DNA from: Chitinophagaceae bacterium
GTDB lineage: Bacteria > Bacteroidota > Bacteroidia > Chitinophagales > Chitinophagaceae
DNA length: 64,000 bases
NCBI GenBank assembly: GCA_947452965.1
Contig: CANGEW010000011.1
Location: forward strand, 1 to 64,000
Direction of reading: 5' to 3'
Made by a program: the position numbers and the translations under genes. This document shows positions 1 to 10,062 of this stretch, piece after piece (positions within the stretch are counted from its first letter, which is position 1; each line of letters starts with the position of its first letter). Below the pieces are notes generated by a model. It did no database searches and was not told the DNA's origin. It saw nothing but the letters and a program-made list of their open reading frames with translations.

Positions 1-640
1 ATGTAGTAGGTTGCTTAATCGTCAAGTTCAATATCGCAGCTGAATCACATCCTGCAGCGTTAGTTAAATGAATGGTATAAGAACCACTAGCCGTATATGT
101 TATTCCGTTCCATAAATAAGAACTACACTCTGATGCGTCTGTACTTGATGAAGTCGGTTGCTTAATTGTCAAGTTCAATGTTGCAGCGCTATCACATCCT
201 GCAGCATTCGTTAAATGAATCGTATATGAACCACTAGCCGTATACGTTGTTCCATTCCATGAATAAGAAATACACTCTGATGCGTCTGTACTTGAGGTAC
301 TTGCTTGTTTAATAGTTAAATTTAATGTAGCAGTGCTATCACAACCCGCAGCATTCGTCAATGTAACTGCATACGTTCCACCTGTTGTGTAAGTGTTACC
401 ATTCCAAGAATAAGGTAAACTTGCCGCACAAATAGAAGTATTGGTTGTGCTAGATGAATTAGACTTAAGCGATAAATTAAGTGTTGCAGTACTATCACAA
501 CCTGCAGCATTCGTTAATGTAACCACATAAGTTCCTGCTGCAGTATACGAGTTTCCATTCCATGAATATGGTAAAGCAGAAGGACAAATAGAAAGATTAG
601 TCGTACTTAACGTTCTAGCTGCTACCGTTACTGCGGCAGA
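1..640 (-). repeat. Four tandem Cys-containing repeats (147-156 bp) in the giant protein
   Basis: Tandem in-frame repeats encode 49-52 residues each, with conserved WNG, YTxxGxY and LTNAAGCDSxATLNL segments. The conserved 'cacatcctgcagc'-type anchor recurs at about 46, 193, 340 and 496, giving periods of 147, 147 and 156 bp. The two copies nearest the edge are almost identical in DNA, which suggests recent duplication. The array probably continues past position 1. Confidence 0.85.
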
Positions 641-3600
641 CAATGCACTCACACATTTTCCTGAGGCAGTTGCATACGCTGTAACAATATTTCCAGCTGC
701 AACTGTTACTGGTGAAGCTGTCCATGTTCCATTACTTACTGTTGCAGTAGAAGTTGAAGTGCCATTTACATAAACATTGATAAGCGTTCCATTTGCTTCT
801 GTACTTGTACCACTCACCGATGTTGCATTGTTGCACAAAGGCGAATTGATAACCGGTGCATTAGAGTTGGAAGAACAGGTGTTCACAACACCGTTAACTA
901 CTAAATCACTTGCTGTAGAGGCGTTGTTATTATTAAAATAGAAAGTACCAGTTGAACTACTTGCTCCATAAGGAACAAACCTAAATGTAACAGTAGAAAT
1001 AGACTGCACATCTTGAAGTGCAGTAATTCCACTTAAATCAATGGGACCTAAAGATCCAGTAGCAGTATTCAATGTTAATGTTGTAGATAATAAATCAACA
1101 AACGCACCATTGTTTACTTGATATTGAATCAAAATATTCGCAGGACCTGAGCTCGAAGTTCTATAGCTAATTGGGCTCATAGAAATCAAGCTTGTACTAT
1201 ATCCTGAATTTGGTTTCACTGTAAATGTGATGAATTTATTTCCTGTAATACCAAGAGCACTTGAAGCACTGTTAAATCCACCACCTGCTCCCCAAGCTGC
1301 AGCGGCTGCAGTTCCTGAAGTAGTAAGACCCGAACCTCTAACCAAACCACTGGTTGTTAATCCTGTAGCTAAATTGGTTGCTGAATATGGAGTTGCTCCG
1401 TATGCTCCAGATCCTCCCGCTAAAGTACTCACATCAAATCCAACAATTTCTGGAACATATACAGAATTGGTATTTCCAATAGCCATGTAGTTATTACCAG
1501 ATGACAAAGCAATTCCAGACTTAGTTACTGATGTACCTGATAAAGTACCTAATGAGCTAACTGAATAACTAGCTGCGCCAGTTGCAATTCCGAATTCGCC
1601 AGCACCCGTGTTGCTGAAAGAAGCTCCTTCGTTTGATGTATTCCAATTGAAAGTAACATTCGCATTTGCACCTGATCCACCTGCATTGATATTCCATTGC
1701 AGATTAACCGCTTTTGCAGGATTGATGAGAGATTTTACAAATGTTGCGCTTGCTCCTGCTGCAATATCGTTTACCGTACCACTATTTGATATGGTAATTG
1801 GGGTGTATAAAGTTGTGGAGCTACCTACTTGGTATACCACTGGCGTTGAACCTACTGATAAATATTTCAATAAACCTGCGCCATTAGTAACAATATATTT
1901 TGTAGAAGAAGCGCCTGAAATTGAATTAGAAAGTGTAAGGTTATTAGCACCCAAACTTACAGTACCACTCGTTAAAGTTAATGTACCTGTTACAGCTGTA
2001 GCAGCACCTAAAGTAATACCCGCGCTATTATTAACGGTAATATTGTTTGCTGCGGTGATCGCAGCTGGTAACGTTTGAGCTGCAGCTCCATTGAATACAT
2101 AGTTAGCTGTTGCACTCAATGTTTTAGTTCCAGTTGCTGTAATAATACCACCTGTGTTTGCAGAAGTGAATGTACAACCACTGTTTAGTGTAAAGCCACA
2201 ACCACCATTGATTAGTGAAGTACCGGCATCTAAACTTGATCCAGCATCAACAATCAAAGTTCCTGAAGTTAGTGTTCCTGTATTATTTAATATTTGTGTA
2301 CCACTTCCTTTCGCAAAATGGAAAACAGAAGTAGCTATATTCGTTCCGCATTTTAAACCACCTGCGTTTGTTAGGTTGCCCATCAGGTTCCATACAGAAT
2401 AAGCGGATGCAGCACTACCATTATTTAAATCTAATATTGCTCCACTTGCTATGCTAATATTTCCTCCTACTGTTATTGTGAAAGCAGATGTACCGCTACT
2501 TGAACCATGTGTGGTAAATAAACCTGCGTTTACAGTAAGGTTACCATTAATTGTTATGTTATTAACCGCTGCTAATGAAGCAGTTGACATACGTAATGCA
2601 CTAGTAGTAGGAGTACCTACTGAAGTAATGGTAACATCGCCACCAAAGGTGATGTTAGCCATAGACAAACTCACATTACCTGTTTGTCCGGTACAATTCC
2701 ATGTGAAATTGTAGAAATTTTGTGAAACACCCGTTGGAGCAGTAGTACCTGTTGTACCTGTAATCAAACAAGTTGACCCTGTATTCCAAGTTGACGTTGG
2801 AACCACACCACCTGAAATAGCATGTTCATAAGTTCCAGATGTAGAGATAGCAGCACCTGTTCCAACTGTTACAGTTCCTTGGTTTTTCAAGTATCCATTA
2901 ACACTAAGATCAGTTCCTGTACCGTTGGCAACTGTAAGTGTTTTAGTTGCGTTTACAGTAAGTTGACCTCCTGTTGCAATGGTCATTTCATCTACACTGA
3001 TGGTTGTATCTAATGCAACAGTATGACCACTTTGAATAGTTATTGTTCCAATTGTTGAAGTTGGGAATGAAGATGCAGCTGACCAACTGTTACCATCAAA
3101 AACTTCCCAAGTTGAAATATTGCTCCAGTTGCCAGATGCAACAGAACGATAATTGTAATTATTTGTAGCCTGACTACCTGTAGCAGGTGATAATGTAAGA
3201 TAATTCTCAGTACCTGCAGATCCATTAAATTCATACACAGCTACATAATAAGTGGTTCCTAAATTTAATCCTGTAATGCTTACTGAATTTCCTGTTCCAT
3301 TGTACACAACATAGTTTCCTGTTCCTATTTGAGTACCACTTCCAAAAGCAGTATTCGCTGTGTAAGAGGTTAAATCTGTTGGAGCACCTGTAACAGCCGA
3401 TCCTGATTTCACAACTACCAATCTATTTGAACCATCACCACTTGTGAAGTTGATAGTCATACCGTTAAGTGTAACGTTAGTAAAGCTAACAGAGGAAGCT
3501 TGAGTAGTTGGCTCAGCTTCTGAAGTTGTAAGTGAAACTTCATTACCATAGCTAGTTCCTACACTATTGATTGCATAGGCTCTTACATAATATGTTGTGT

Positions 3601-6600
3601 GAGGAGATAATCCGGATAAACTGCTGGCAAATGATCCCGCACCAGTTGAGGCATCCATCACTTTTGTATCAGCCGTTGTTGGATTGGAAGAAGTGCTATA
3701 AACAACGCCTCTTTCTGTTACACTTGCACCATTTTCTGCAGTTACATTACCACCAGATGTGGCTGAAGAACTTAAAATATTTGAAACAGACGCAGTTGTT
3801 ACCGATGGTGCATCTGCCAAAGTAGTAAAGGTTAAATCACTACCATAACTAGTACCGGCACTGTTGGTAACATACGCTCTGAAATGATAAGTAGTACCAG
3901 GAGTTAATCCTGTTATTGAATTGCTGAATGCCCCCGTTGTATTAGCAGCATCAACTGATTTATTATTAGAAGTTGTAGGATCTACACTTGTGCCATATAC
4001 AACCCCTCTTTCTGTAATGGTGGCACCTCCGTCATAAGTAACATTACCTCCACAAGTAACTGAAGTAGATGCAATGTTTTGAGAAGAAGCAGTTGCCACT
4101 GTTCCTACAACAGCACTAGCGCTGAAACTTACATCACTACCATAGCTGGTTCCTACGCTGTTTATCGCATAAGCTCTTACATGGTAGGTAGCTCCAGGAG
4201 TTAGTCCTGTAATTGATGAAGTAAATGAGCCAGTACCTGCTGAAACATCTGTTATTTTAGTGTCTGCAGTAGTTGGGTCAGTTGAAATTCCTATGACGAT
4301 ACCTCTTTCTGTAACGGCATCGCCTCCATCAGAACTAACATTACCACCGCCAGTTGCAGCATACCCAGTAATAGCACTTATAGATGAAGTTGATACAGTT
4401 GCCAATACAGAAGCAGAGCTAGTTGTAAAGGTTTCTTCAGAACCGTATGATGTACCTGTGCTGTTGATAGCATATGCCCTTACATAATAAGTTGTTGCAG
4501 AAGATAATCCAGTAATGTTTACCGAGAAACTTCCTGTTCCTCCATTTGATGCAACCACTTTGTTATCAGAAGTAGTTGGATTAGAAGAAGTACTGTATAC
4601 AACACCTCTTTCTGTAACTACGTCACCACCATCAGCTGTAACATTACCGCCACTGATAGCAGAAGTATTAGCGATGGCACTTGTAGAAGCCGTTGTAACT
4701 GTTGGTTTATTTAACGTGGTAAATATTGAATCACTACCATAGCTAGTTCCAACACTGTTGATAGCATAGGCTCTATAATGATACGTTGTACCATTTGTCA
4801 AACCAGATGCATTTACCGAGAATGAACCAGTACCTGCAGTAGGTGCAATCACTTTTGAATCAGTTGTAGTTGGGTTAATAGATGTACCATAAACTATGCC
4901 TCTTTCTGTTACACTTGCTCCGCCATCTGATGTAACGGTTCCATTTAAAGTAGCGGAAAGACCTGTAATCGAAGAAGATGAACCTGTAGATACAACAGCG
5001 GCATTCGCAGCAGTAGTAAAGGTTTCGTCATTACCATATGAAGTACCTGCAGCATTAATAGAATATGCCCTTATGTAATAGGTTGTAGCAGGCGTTAATC
5101 CATTTAAAGTAATTGTAAAAGCACCTACTCCTGCGGAAGAAGCAGCTAATTTTGTATTTGCAATAGTTGGACCTGCTGATGTACTATATACAATCCCTCT
5201 TTCAGTAACAGTAGCTCCTCCATCTGAAGTAACTTCACCACCTGTAGATGCTCCTGTAGCAGTTATTGAAGATGCGGCAGTTGTTGTAACAGCCGAATAA
5301 TCGACTGTGCTGAAAAGCTTATCTACACCATATGAAATTCCCTTAGCATTGATTGCATATGACCTAACGTGAATGGGTGTAGAAGGTGGTAAACTTGTTA
5401 ATGAAGTACTCATGGAACCTGTTGTTCCGGCAACCTGAACAGAAAGGTTGTCTGTAGTAGGATTTTCATCAATTCCATACACGAAACCTCTTTCTGAAAT
5501 TGACACACCTCCATCTGAAATAACTCTACTTGTTAAAAGAGCTGAATCTGATGAAATATTTGAAACCGAAGTTGTATCTAAAATGGGTGCAGAAGGAACA
5601 ATTATTGATAAATTATCTATACCAACTGCTTGAGCATTTGTAGCAGCTGAACCTGTGTATGTCCATCTGAAATAGTAATCACCACCTGCAGCAATGTTCA
5701 ATCCTGTTAAGCTTACTGATTTTGATGATGTAGTTGGCGGATTGATTACTGCCGCAGTACCGGCAGCATAACTTTGGTTGCCTCCTGTTGCTGCTGTCCA
5801 AGTGCTACCATTTGATCCATGGAAGAAAGTATAGTCTAAAGTAGAAGTGTTATCTCTATATTTCTCATAATCAAATGCAACATTTAATTCTGTGATGGTT
5901 GATCCTGTGTTGTTTTTTACTCTTAAAATTACACTTCTTCCGTTAGAATAAGACCCACTGGTCAAATAGCCTAATGAACGATCAGTAGAACTTGCTGTTA
6001 CACCATCTGCAAAATTGTAAGCACCACCTGAACTTGTTGATGTAAGTGCACCTGTACCTGTGGTACCGGCAGCGACTGTTGTTGCCGTTGTGATGGTACC
6101 AGCTCCTCCTCCCCATTCAGTTGCTGTATTCAAATGGAAGCCAGAAGGCAATGCAGCTGTTGCTGATGAACCTAAAGATGTAAAGTTTTCCGTTGCTGCA
6201 ATTCCTGTAGTTGCAATACTCATAAATTCAGGAGCACCAATGTTAAAAGAAGCAGATGTTACAGAAGTTAGACCAGTAGAAGCAAATTGAATAGTAGCTC
6301 CTGTTACAGAACTAGCACTTGTTGGTGCCAAATTTGTATAGGTTGCCACACCTGCCACAGCACTTACTGTAGTAGTACCATTCAAAGAAAATGAGCCACT
6401 TGCTACTGACGCTGTAACTGAAGCAGTACTTGTTGTTGTATTGCTGTATTTATCTTGTATGGTTACAACTGGTTGAGTAGAGAACGCATAACCGTTAAAA
6501 GTATACACAGGAGCTGTAGTAAGCGCTAATTTTGTGGCAGCACCGGCAGCGATTGACTGCGTTACTGTTGCTGGCTGATATCCTGTGGCTTCTACTGAGA

Positions 6601-7579
6601 CTGTTTTAGATCCCGAGGCTGTTAACAGTGTATTTAATCCGCCTGGTTTTAATGTTAACACTCCCGCACTCAATGAATAATCAGTGCCACTAGTAAGAGC
6701 GGTACCACCAATTTTAACAGCTGTTATCGCAGCTCTCCAGGCAGAATTGTCAGTAAATGTAATATTAAAATTATTATCTACCGTTGCTCCACTGGCTGCT
6801 GTTAATGCAGGAGCAACACTTCCTAGAGGTGGTGTTACAATTACGATATCATCCAAATAAACGGTACTTCCTGATGCATTAAAGAAACCAACACGCAATG
6901 AACCTGAATAAGATGGAATAGTAACACTAAATTGCTGCATGGAAGTATTGGCACCCGTACCATTTGCGGCAAATGATTGGGTAGCATAACTAAAACCGGC
7001 AGGAGCCGTAGAAGCCGTACTGTTATAAGCAGGCAAAGCAGAACCGGTAATATTTAGAGTGCCTGCAGCAGATGTATTTGTGTTAAAGCCCACTACAAAA
7101 TTACCCGCAGGAGCTGCCCAGAAAGTAATACTTGTCACACCACTAATAATTGGTGTAATCAAATAACCGCTACTCGCACCTAAACCAAGATTTTGAGGCT
7201 TCGACCTCATTTTATTCAGTTTAGTTTCGGTGTTAGCACTGGTTACAATCTTGCTGTAAATCCAAGTACCAGAGTTAGGACTGGTATTTGTACTCGACAA
7301 GGTGTTTCCATTGGCCGTTGTAGTAAAATACGTTTGTGTAAAACTTGCCGATGTAGCAGTAATCACTACGTTTCCGGTAGAGGTATTCACACCACTTGAC
7401 CATAGCGTTTCATCAAAACCCTCATTGATGGTTTGAGCTTTCGTAGCATTTGTCATCAACAACAAAAACGGCAATAACAATATTGCAATTGATTTTGCAA
7501 AAAGTGACGACGCATTGTTGCATTCTGCAATCATGCTCTTTACTGAACTACTTAAATAAGACGTAAAAGAAATTCTCAT
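1..7579 (-). CDS. Giant secreted multi-repeat surface protein (partial, C-terminus off the left edge)
   Basis: One minus-strand reading frame stays open from an ATG at 7579 to the window edge: 2,526 codons with no stop. The N-terminus has a long leader ending in a hydrophobic stretch (about residues 28-45) and a signal-peptidase-like site TKAQ; an alternative ATG at 7534 would give a shorter leader. In order, the protein has a beta-sandwich-like domain (about 50-245), Ig-like spacers, seven FN3-like repeats of about 98-101 residues (encoded at 3495-5590), a G8-like module with the motif SGNWSNISTWE (near 3100), low-complexity beta-helix-like sequence rich in G, T, N and S, and four Cys-containing repeats of 49-52 residues at the edge, recognisable by AAGCDSxATLNL. 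Such proteins are usually T9SS adhesins or gliding proteins, but the sorting domain would lie outside the window. The role as a surface adhesin is inference. It is divergent from the TMTC-like pair. Confidence 0.85.
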   Translation of the reverse strand, partial: MRISFTSYLSSSVKSMIAECNNASSLFAKSIAILLLPFLLLMTNATKAQTINEGFDETLWSSGVNTSTGNVVITATSASFTQTYFTTTANGNTLSSTNTSPNSGTWIYSKIVTSANTETKLNKMRSKPQNLGLGASSGYLITPIISGVTSITFWAAPAGNFVVGFNTNTSAAGTLNITGSALPAYNSTASTAPAGFSYATQSFAANGTGANTSMQQFSVTIPSYSGSLRVGFFNASGSTVYLDDIVIVTPPLGSVAPALTAASGATVDNNFNITFTDNSAWRAAITAVKIGGTALTSGTDYSLSAGVLTLKPGGLNTLLTASGSKTVSVEATGYQPATVTQSIAAGAATKLALTTAPVYTFNGYAFSTQPVVTIQDKYSNTTTSTASVTASVASGSFSLNGTTTVSAVAGVATYTNLAPTSASSVTGATIQFASTGLTSVTSASFNIGAPEFMSIATTGIAATENFTSLGSSATAALPSGFHLNTATEWGGGAGTITTATTVAAGTTGTGALTSTSSGGAYNFADGVTASSTDRSLGYLTSGSYSNGRSVILRVKNNTGSTITELNVAFDYEKYRDNTSTLDYTFFHGSNGSTWTAATGGNQSYAAGTAAVINPPTTSSKSVSLTGLNIAAGGDYYFRWTYTGSAATNAQAVGIDNLSIIVPSAPILDTTSVSNISSDSALLTSRVISDGGVSISERGFVYGIDENPTTDNLSVQVAGTTGSMSTSLTSLPPSTPIHVRSYAINAKGISYGVDKLFSTVDYSAVTTTAASSITATGASTGGEVTSDGGATVTERGIVYSTSAGPTIANTKLAASSAGVGAFTITLNGLTPATTYYIRAYSINAAGTSYGNDETFTTAANAAVVSTGSSSSITGLSATLNGTVTSDGGASVTERGIVYGTSINPTTTDSKVIAPTAGTGSFSVNASGLTNGTTYHYRAYAINSVGTSYGSDSIFTTLNKPTVTTASTSAIANTSAISGGNVTADGGDVVTERGVVYSTSSNPTTSDNKVVASNGGTGSFSVNITGLSSATTYYVRAYAINSTGTSYGSEETFTTSSASVLATVSTSSISAITGYAATGGGNVSSDGGDAVTERGIVIGISTDPTTADTKITDVSAGTGSFTSSITGLTPGATYHVRAYAINSVGTSYGSDVSFSASAVVGTVATASSQNIASTSVTCGGNVTYDGGATITERGVVYGTSVDPTTSNNKSVDAANTTGAFSNSITGLTPGTTYHFRAYVTNSAGTSYGSDLTFTTLADAPSVTTASVSNILSSSATSGGNVTAENGASVTERGVVYSTSSNPTTADTKVMDASTGAGSFASSLSGLSPHTTYYVRAYAINSVGTSYGNEVSLTTSEAEPTTQASSVSFTNVTLNGMTINFTSGDGSNRLVVVKSGSAVTGAPTDLTSYTANTAFGSGTQIGTGNYVVYNGTGNSVSITGLNLGTTYYVAVYEFNGSAGTENYLTLSPATGSQATNNYNYRSVASGNWSNISTWEVFDGNSWSAASSFPTSTIGTITIQSGHTVALDTTISVDEMTIATGGQLTVNATKTLTVANGTGTDLSVNGYLKNQGTVTVGTGAAISTSGTYEHAISGGVVPTSTWNTGSTCLITGTTGTTAPTGVSQNFYNFTWNCTGQTGNVSLSMANITFGGDVTITSVGTPTTSALRMSTASLAAVNNITINGNLTVNAGLFTTHGSSSGTSAFTITVGGNISIASGAILDLNNGSAASAYSVWNLMGNLTNAGGLKCGTNIATSVFHFAKGSGTQILNNTGTLTSGTLIVDAGSSLDAGTSLINGGCGFTLNSGCTFTSANTGGIITATGTKTLSATANYVFNGAAAQTLPAAITAANNITVNNSAGITLGAATAVTGTLTLTSGTVSLGANNLTLSNSISGASSTKYIVTNGAGLLKYLSVGSTPVVYQVGSSTTLYTPITISNSGTVNDIAAGASATFVKSLINPAKAVNLQWNINAGGSGANANVTFNWNTSNEGASFSNTGAGEFGIATGAASYSVSSLGTLSGTSVTKSGIALSSGNNYMAIGNTNSVYVPEIVGFDVSTLAGGSGAYGATPYSATNLATGLTTSGLVRGSGLTTSGTAAAAAWGAGGGFNSASSALGITGNKFITFTVKPNSGYSTSLISMSPISYRTSSSGPANILIQYQVNNGAFVDLLSTTLTLNTATGSLGPIDLSGITALQDVQSISTVTFRFVPYGASSSTGTFYFNNNNASTASDLVVNGVVNTCSSNSNAPVINSPLCNNATSVSGTSTEANGTLINVYVNGTSTSTATVSNGTWTASPVTVAAGNIVTAYATASGKCVSALSAAVTVAARTLSTTNLSICPSALPYSWNGNSYTAAGTYVVTLTNAAGCDSTATLNLSLKSNSSSTTNTSICAASLPYSWNGNTYTTGGTYAVTLTNAAGCDSTATLNLTIKQASTSSTDASECISYSWNGTTYTASGSYTIHLTNAAGCDSAATLNLTIKQPTSSSTDASECSSYLWNGITYTASGSYTIHLTNAAGCDSAAILNLTIKQPTT
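3495..5590 (-). repeat. Seven tandem FN3-like repeats (294-303 bp) in the giant protein
   Basis: A conserved 'accata' anchor, encoding the Tyr-Gly of SYGxE, recurs at 3545, 3842, 4139, 4442, 4736, 5033 and 5327, so the periods are 294-303 bp. Each unit encodes a block like GGxVTERGxVYGTSxxPT, then about 25 variable residues, then GLxxxTTYxxRAYAINSxGTSYG. The same unit occurs once or twice in the large CHU_C proteins at 43606-49788 and 55252-59595, where it begins RGVCWST instead of RGVVYGT. Confidence 0.85.
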
Positions 7580-7999
7580 AATTGAGTATTTAATGGTTAT
7601 TCGATGTTTATAAATATGAGTATAAAAAATTTAATTATTTGTTCTTTACACAGACAAAAGCATGTCAAAATTCTTGCCTATTGCACAGACTTGAATGATG
7701 TTTTGTTTTGGCTGTTTTTTAAAAAACTCTTTGTTTTATTATAGTTGCGGACTGTATAATCCTTCGAGAAAGTGAAGAGTATAGGCCCAGCTAATCGTTA
7801 ATTCAATGTTAAGGTATGAGGATATAAAATATCAAACGAGATTACTACTGAATTTATTTACGGAAACGATTGCATAAAGAAGGCATCATATCAAAAATAA
7901 GTATTATCTACTGCCTAATATGAAAGGAAATCTTCAAATAAATTACACATTCTTTTTTTTTCTTACTTTGTGCGTATAAAAAATACTTTAGCAAAAAAC
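7580..7999. promoter_or_regulatory. Divergent intergenic region between the giant secreted protein and the TMTC-like pair
   Basis: About 420 bp without a gene. It must carry the promoters for the minus-strand giant protein and the plus-strand TMTC-like genes. The clearest element is an operator-like site at 7862-7873. A weak -7-like element (TTACTTTG) ends at 7970, 30 bp before the chosen start of the first TMTC-like gene, but I see no good -33 partner. No RNA gene or small ORF could be supported. Confidence 0.5.
7862..7873 (+). promoter_or_regulatory. Candidate LacI-family operator upstream of the TMTC-like genes (one mismatch)
   Basis: GGAAACGATTGC differs at one base from the GGNAACGTTTGC site found upstream of four minus-strand genes or operons in this window. 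It has the same orientation relative to its downstream gene and lies 126 bp before the ATG at 8000, within the 100-170 bp range of the others. It is the weakest member of the set. Confidence 0.4.
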
Positions 8000-10024
8000 A
8001 TGCAAGGAAAAAACAAAACCAATACTCAAAATAAGGTAGCGGAAGCGGGCGAATTTAGCAACATCATTACCAAATTAGAAACCAACTCATGGTGGCATTT
8101 ATTTCTACTCATTTTTCTGCCATTTTTTATATACATAAAATCTACTGGTTTTGAATTGATCGATTTTGATGATACTGCTATTGTTACTAACAATCTTTCT
8201 ATTCTTTCACATTTTAAAAATCTCGGGATAGCATTTCATACCGACGCATTTTTAAACGCTCATGGTGATTTTTATAGACCTATGCAAACAATATCTTTGA
8301 TGTTGGATGCAAATATTGGTGGAGAAAAAACATGGATCTATCATTTGTCTAATTTATTGTACCATTTGTTTTCCGTCATTGCTTTGTATTATTTATTACG
8401 ATTAATGGGAATCAAATCAATGATTGCATTTTTTTGTACTGCCCTATTCTCCATTCACCCCATGCTTGCAAGTGCCATATCATGGATACCTGCAAGAGGA
8501 GATTTATTGATGGGGCTATTTGGAATGTTATCATTCATAACTTTTATTAAGTCTTTAAATAAGAAGTTTTCAATTTTCTTTGTACTTCATGCATTGTTTT
8601 TTTCAATCGCATTATTTTCAAAAGAGGTGGCGATTTTGTTTCCTGTTTTGTTTGTTTTGTATTTTATATTTTTCTTACGTAAAGAGCATAGTTTAAAAAG
8701 ACTTGTTCCCTATATTGTATTTTGGTTATGTATAGGAATTTTATTTGTGATGCTAAGAAGCAACATTGTTATAAACAAAGTTCCCGATTACATTTTTGGC
8801 ATACAACCCTTCCTCTCTAACATTTCTACATTCCCTATAATGCTTGCAAAAGCCTTATTTCCATTGCAACTGTCTACTATGCCGTTGTTTCAGGATCAGT
8901 ATATCTTTTTAGGATGTTTTATTTGTATCATACTAGTTATATATGTAGTAAGACAGATCTTACAAAAAAACACTTCTGTACTATTTGGGCTTATTTGGTT
9001 CTTTTTATTAACAGCACCTCCGATGTTTTTTAAAATATTTTACAGCAAGTATTTAGTTGAATATTATGAACATCGAAGTTATGTTCCGATGATGGGATTA
9101 ATCATATTATTGGCATGTGTACTCAATTCTATTTCTATACAAAAGCATTTAAAAAAAATCTTATTAATATTTTTGTTTACCATCACTACCTTTTCTTTTT
9201 TGGCGAGTGCGCATAGCGATGATTTTAAAAATTCGTTTGCATTTTTTGGAAAAGCCGCTTCTTTACAAAATCCTGGCGCTATGAATAAACGAGGGGAGTT
9301 ATATTTTAACGAAAGAGATTTTAATAATGCACTTTCAGATTTTGAAGAGACTATTGCACAATCTGATCAGTTATACCCTCCTGCCTTTTACAATCGAGGC
9401 AGATTGAATGCATTGGTAAATAAAAATCATATTGCTGCAGAAGAAGATTTTACTCAAACCATACAACTTGATTCTAATTTTATTGATGCCTATATAGATA
9501 GGGCTGGTGAAAGAATTTTTTCGCAACAATTTGAAAATGCTATCAGTGATTTACAAAAAGCAAAAAGAATAGATAGTAATCAACCCAAGATATACTTTAC
9601 CCTGGGAAACATTTATATTAACTCAAAAAATTATCCTTTAGCAGTAAATAATTATAGCAAAGCCATTCAAATAGATAGTAATTATTCTGAAGCGCTAAAT
9701 AACAGAGGTATGGCTTATTATCAACTAAAAGATTATAACAGTGCCTTACTTGATTATACAAAAGCAATTACCTTATTTCCTGAATATCTAAATGCGCGAT
9801 ACAATAAAGGCATGATATATTTTGAAACTAACCGGCCCGATGCCGCTATTGCAGAATTTGATACAACCCTCTCTCTCGCAAATAATTTTTATCTAGGATA
9901 TTTTTATAGAGGAATGGCAAAAAAACTAAAAAAAGACATGAAAGGTGCCTGTTCAGATTGGAATGAATCTGTAAAACTCGGATTTAGTGCGGCTGCCGAC
10001 ACTCTAAAGAAATACTGCAAATAA
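8000..10024 (+). CDS. GT-C/TMTC-like multi-pass membrane protein with C-terminal TPR repeats
   Basis: The 674-residue protein has about ten hydrophobic segments over residues 30-400, then about 250 residues of TPRs (about seven units, such as AxxNRGMAYYQLKDYNSALLDY). The first loop after TM1 carries an acidic FDD motif (about 56-58), followed by GDFYRP, HLSNLLYHL and a block SIHPMLASAISWIPARGDLL. That arrangement resembles TMTC O-mannosyltransferases and other GT-C enzymes, which use lipid-phosphate sugar donors and an acidic first loop. Glycosyltransferase activity is inference; the acceptor is unknown. The in-frame GTG at 7970 gives ten more residues; I chose the ATG at 8000 because a -7-like TTACTTTG sits on the GTG. 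It is 38 bp upstream of a paralogue and probably co-transcribed with it. Confidence 0.8.
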   Translation: MQGKNKTNTQNKVAEAGEFSNIITKLETNSWWHLFLLIFLPFFIYIKSTGFELIDFDDTAIVTNNLSILSHFKNLGIAFHTDAFLNAHGDFYRPMQTISLMLDANIGGEKTWIYHLSNLLYHLFSVIALYYLLRLMGIKSMIAFFCTALFSIHPMLASAISWIPARGDLLMGLFGMLSFITFIKSLNKKFSIFFVLHALFFSIALFSKEVAILFPVLFVLYFIFFLRKEHSLKRLVPYIVFWLCIGILFVMLRSNIVINKVPDYIFGIQPFLSNISTFPIMLAKALFPLQLSTMPLFQDQYIFLGCFICIILVIYVVRQILQKNTSVLFGLIWFFLLTAPPMFFKIFYSKYLVEYYEHRSYVPMMGLIILLACVLNSISIQKHLKKILLIFLFTITTFSFLASAHSDDFKNSFAFFGKAASLQNPGAMNKRGELYFNERDFNNALSDFEETIAQSDQLYPPAFYNRGRLNALVNKNHIAAEEDFTQTIQLDSNFIDAYIDRAGERIFSQQFENAISDLQKAKRIDSNQPKIYFTLGNIYINSKNYPLAVNNYSKAIQIDSNYSEALNNRGMAYYQLKDYNSALLDYTKAITLFPEYLNARYNKGMIYFETNRPDAAIAEFDTTLSLANNFYLGYFYRGMAKKLKKDMKGACSDWNESVKLGFSAAADTLKKYCK

Positions 10025-10062
10025 TTGTATTCATTTTATAGAATCTAAATGCACAAGAATTT

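Noticed and set aside
3495-5590. Regularly spaced repeats that could suggest a CRISPR array
   Set aside because: The repeats are in-frame protein domains of about 98-101 codons in one long ORF, with no short palindromic repeats or cas genes.
1-7400. Many plus-strand ORFs across the left giant gene
   Set aside because: They are short shadow frames of the 2,526-codon minus-strand gene; their sequences have no recognisable domains.
7970-7999. GTG start for the first TMTC-like gene
   Set aside because: A -7-like element sits on the GTG; the ATG at 8000 is the simpler start, but GTG cannot be excluded.
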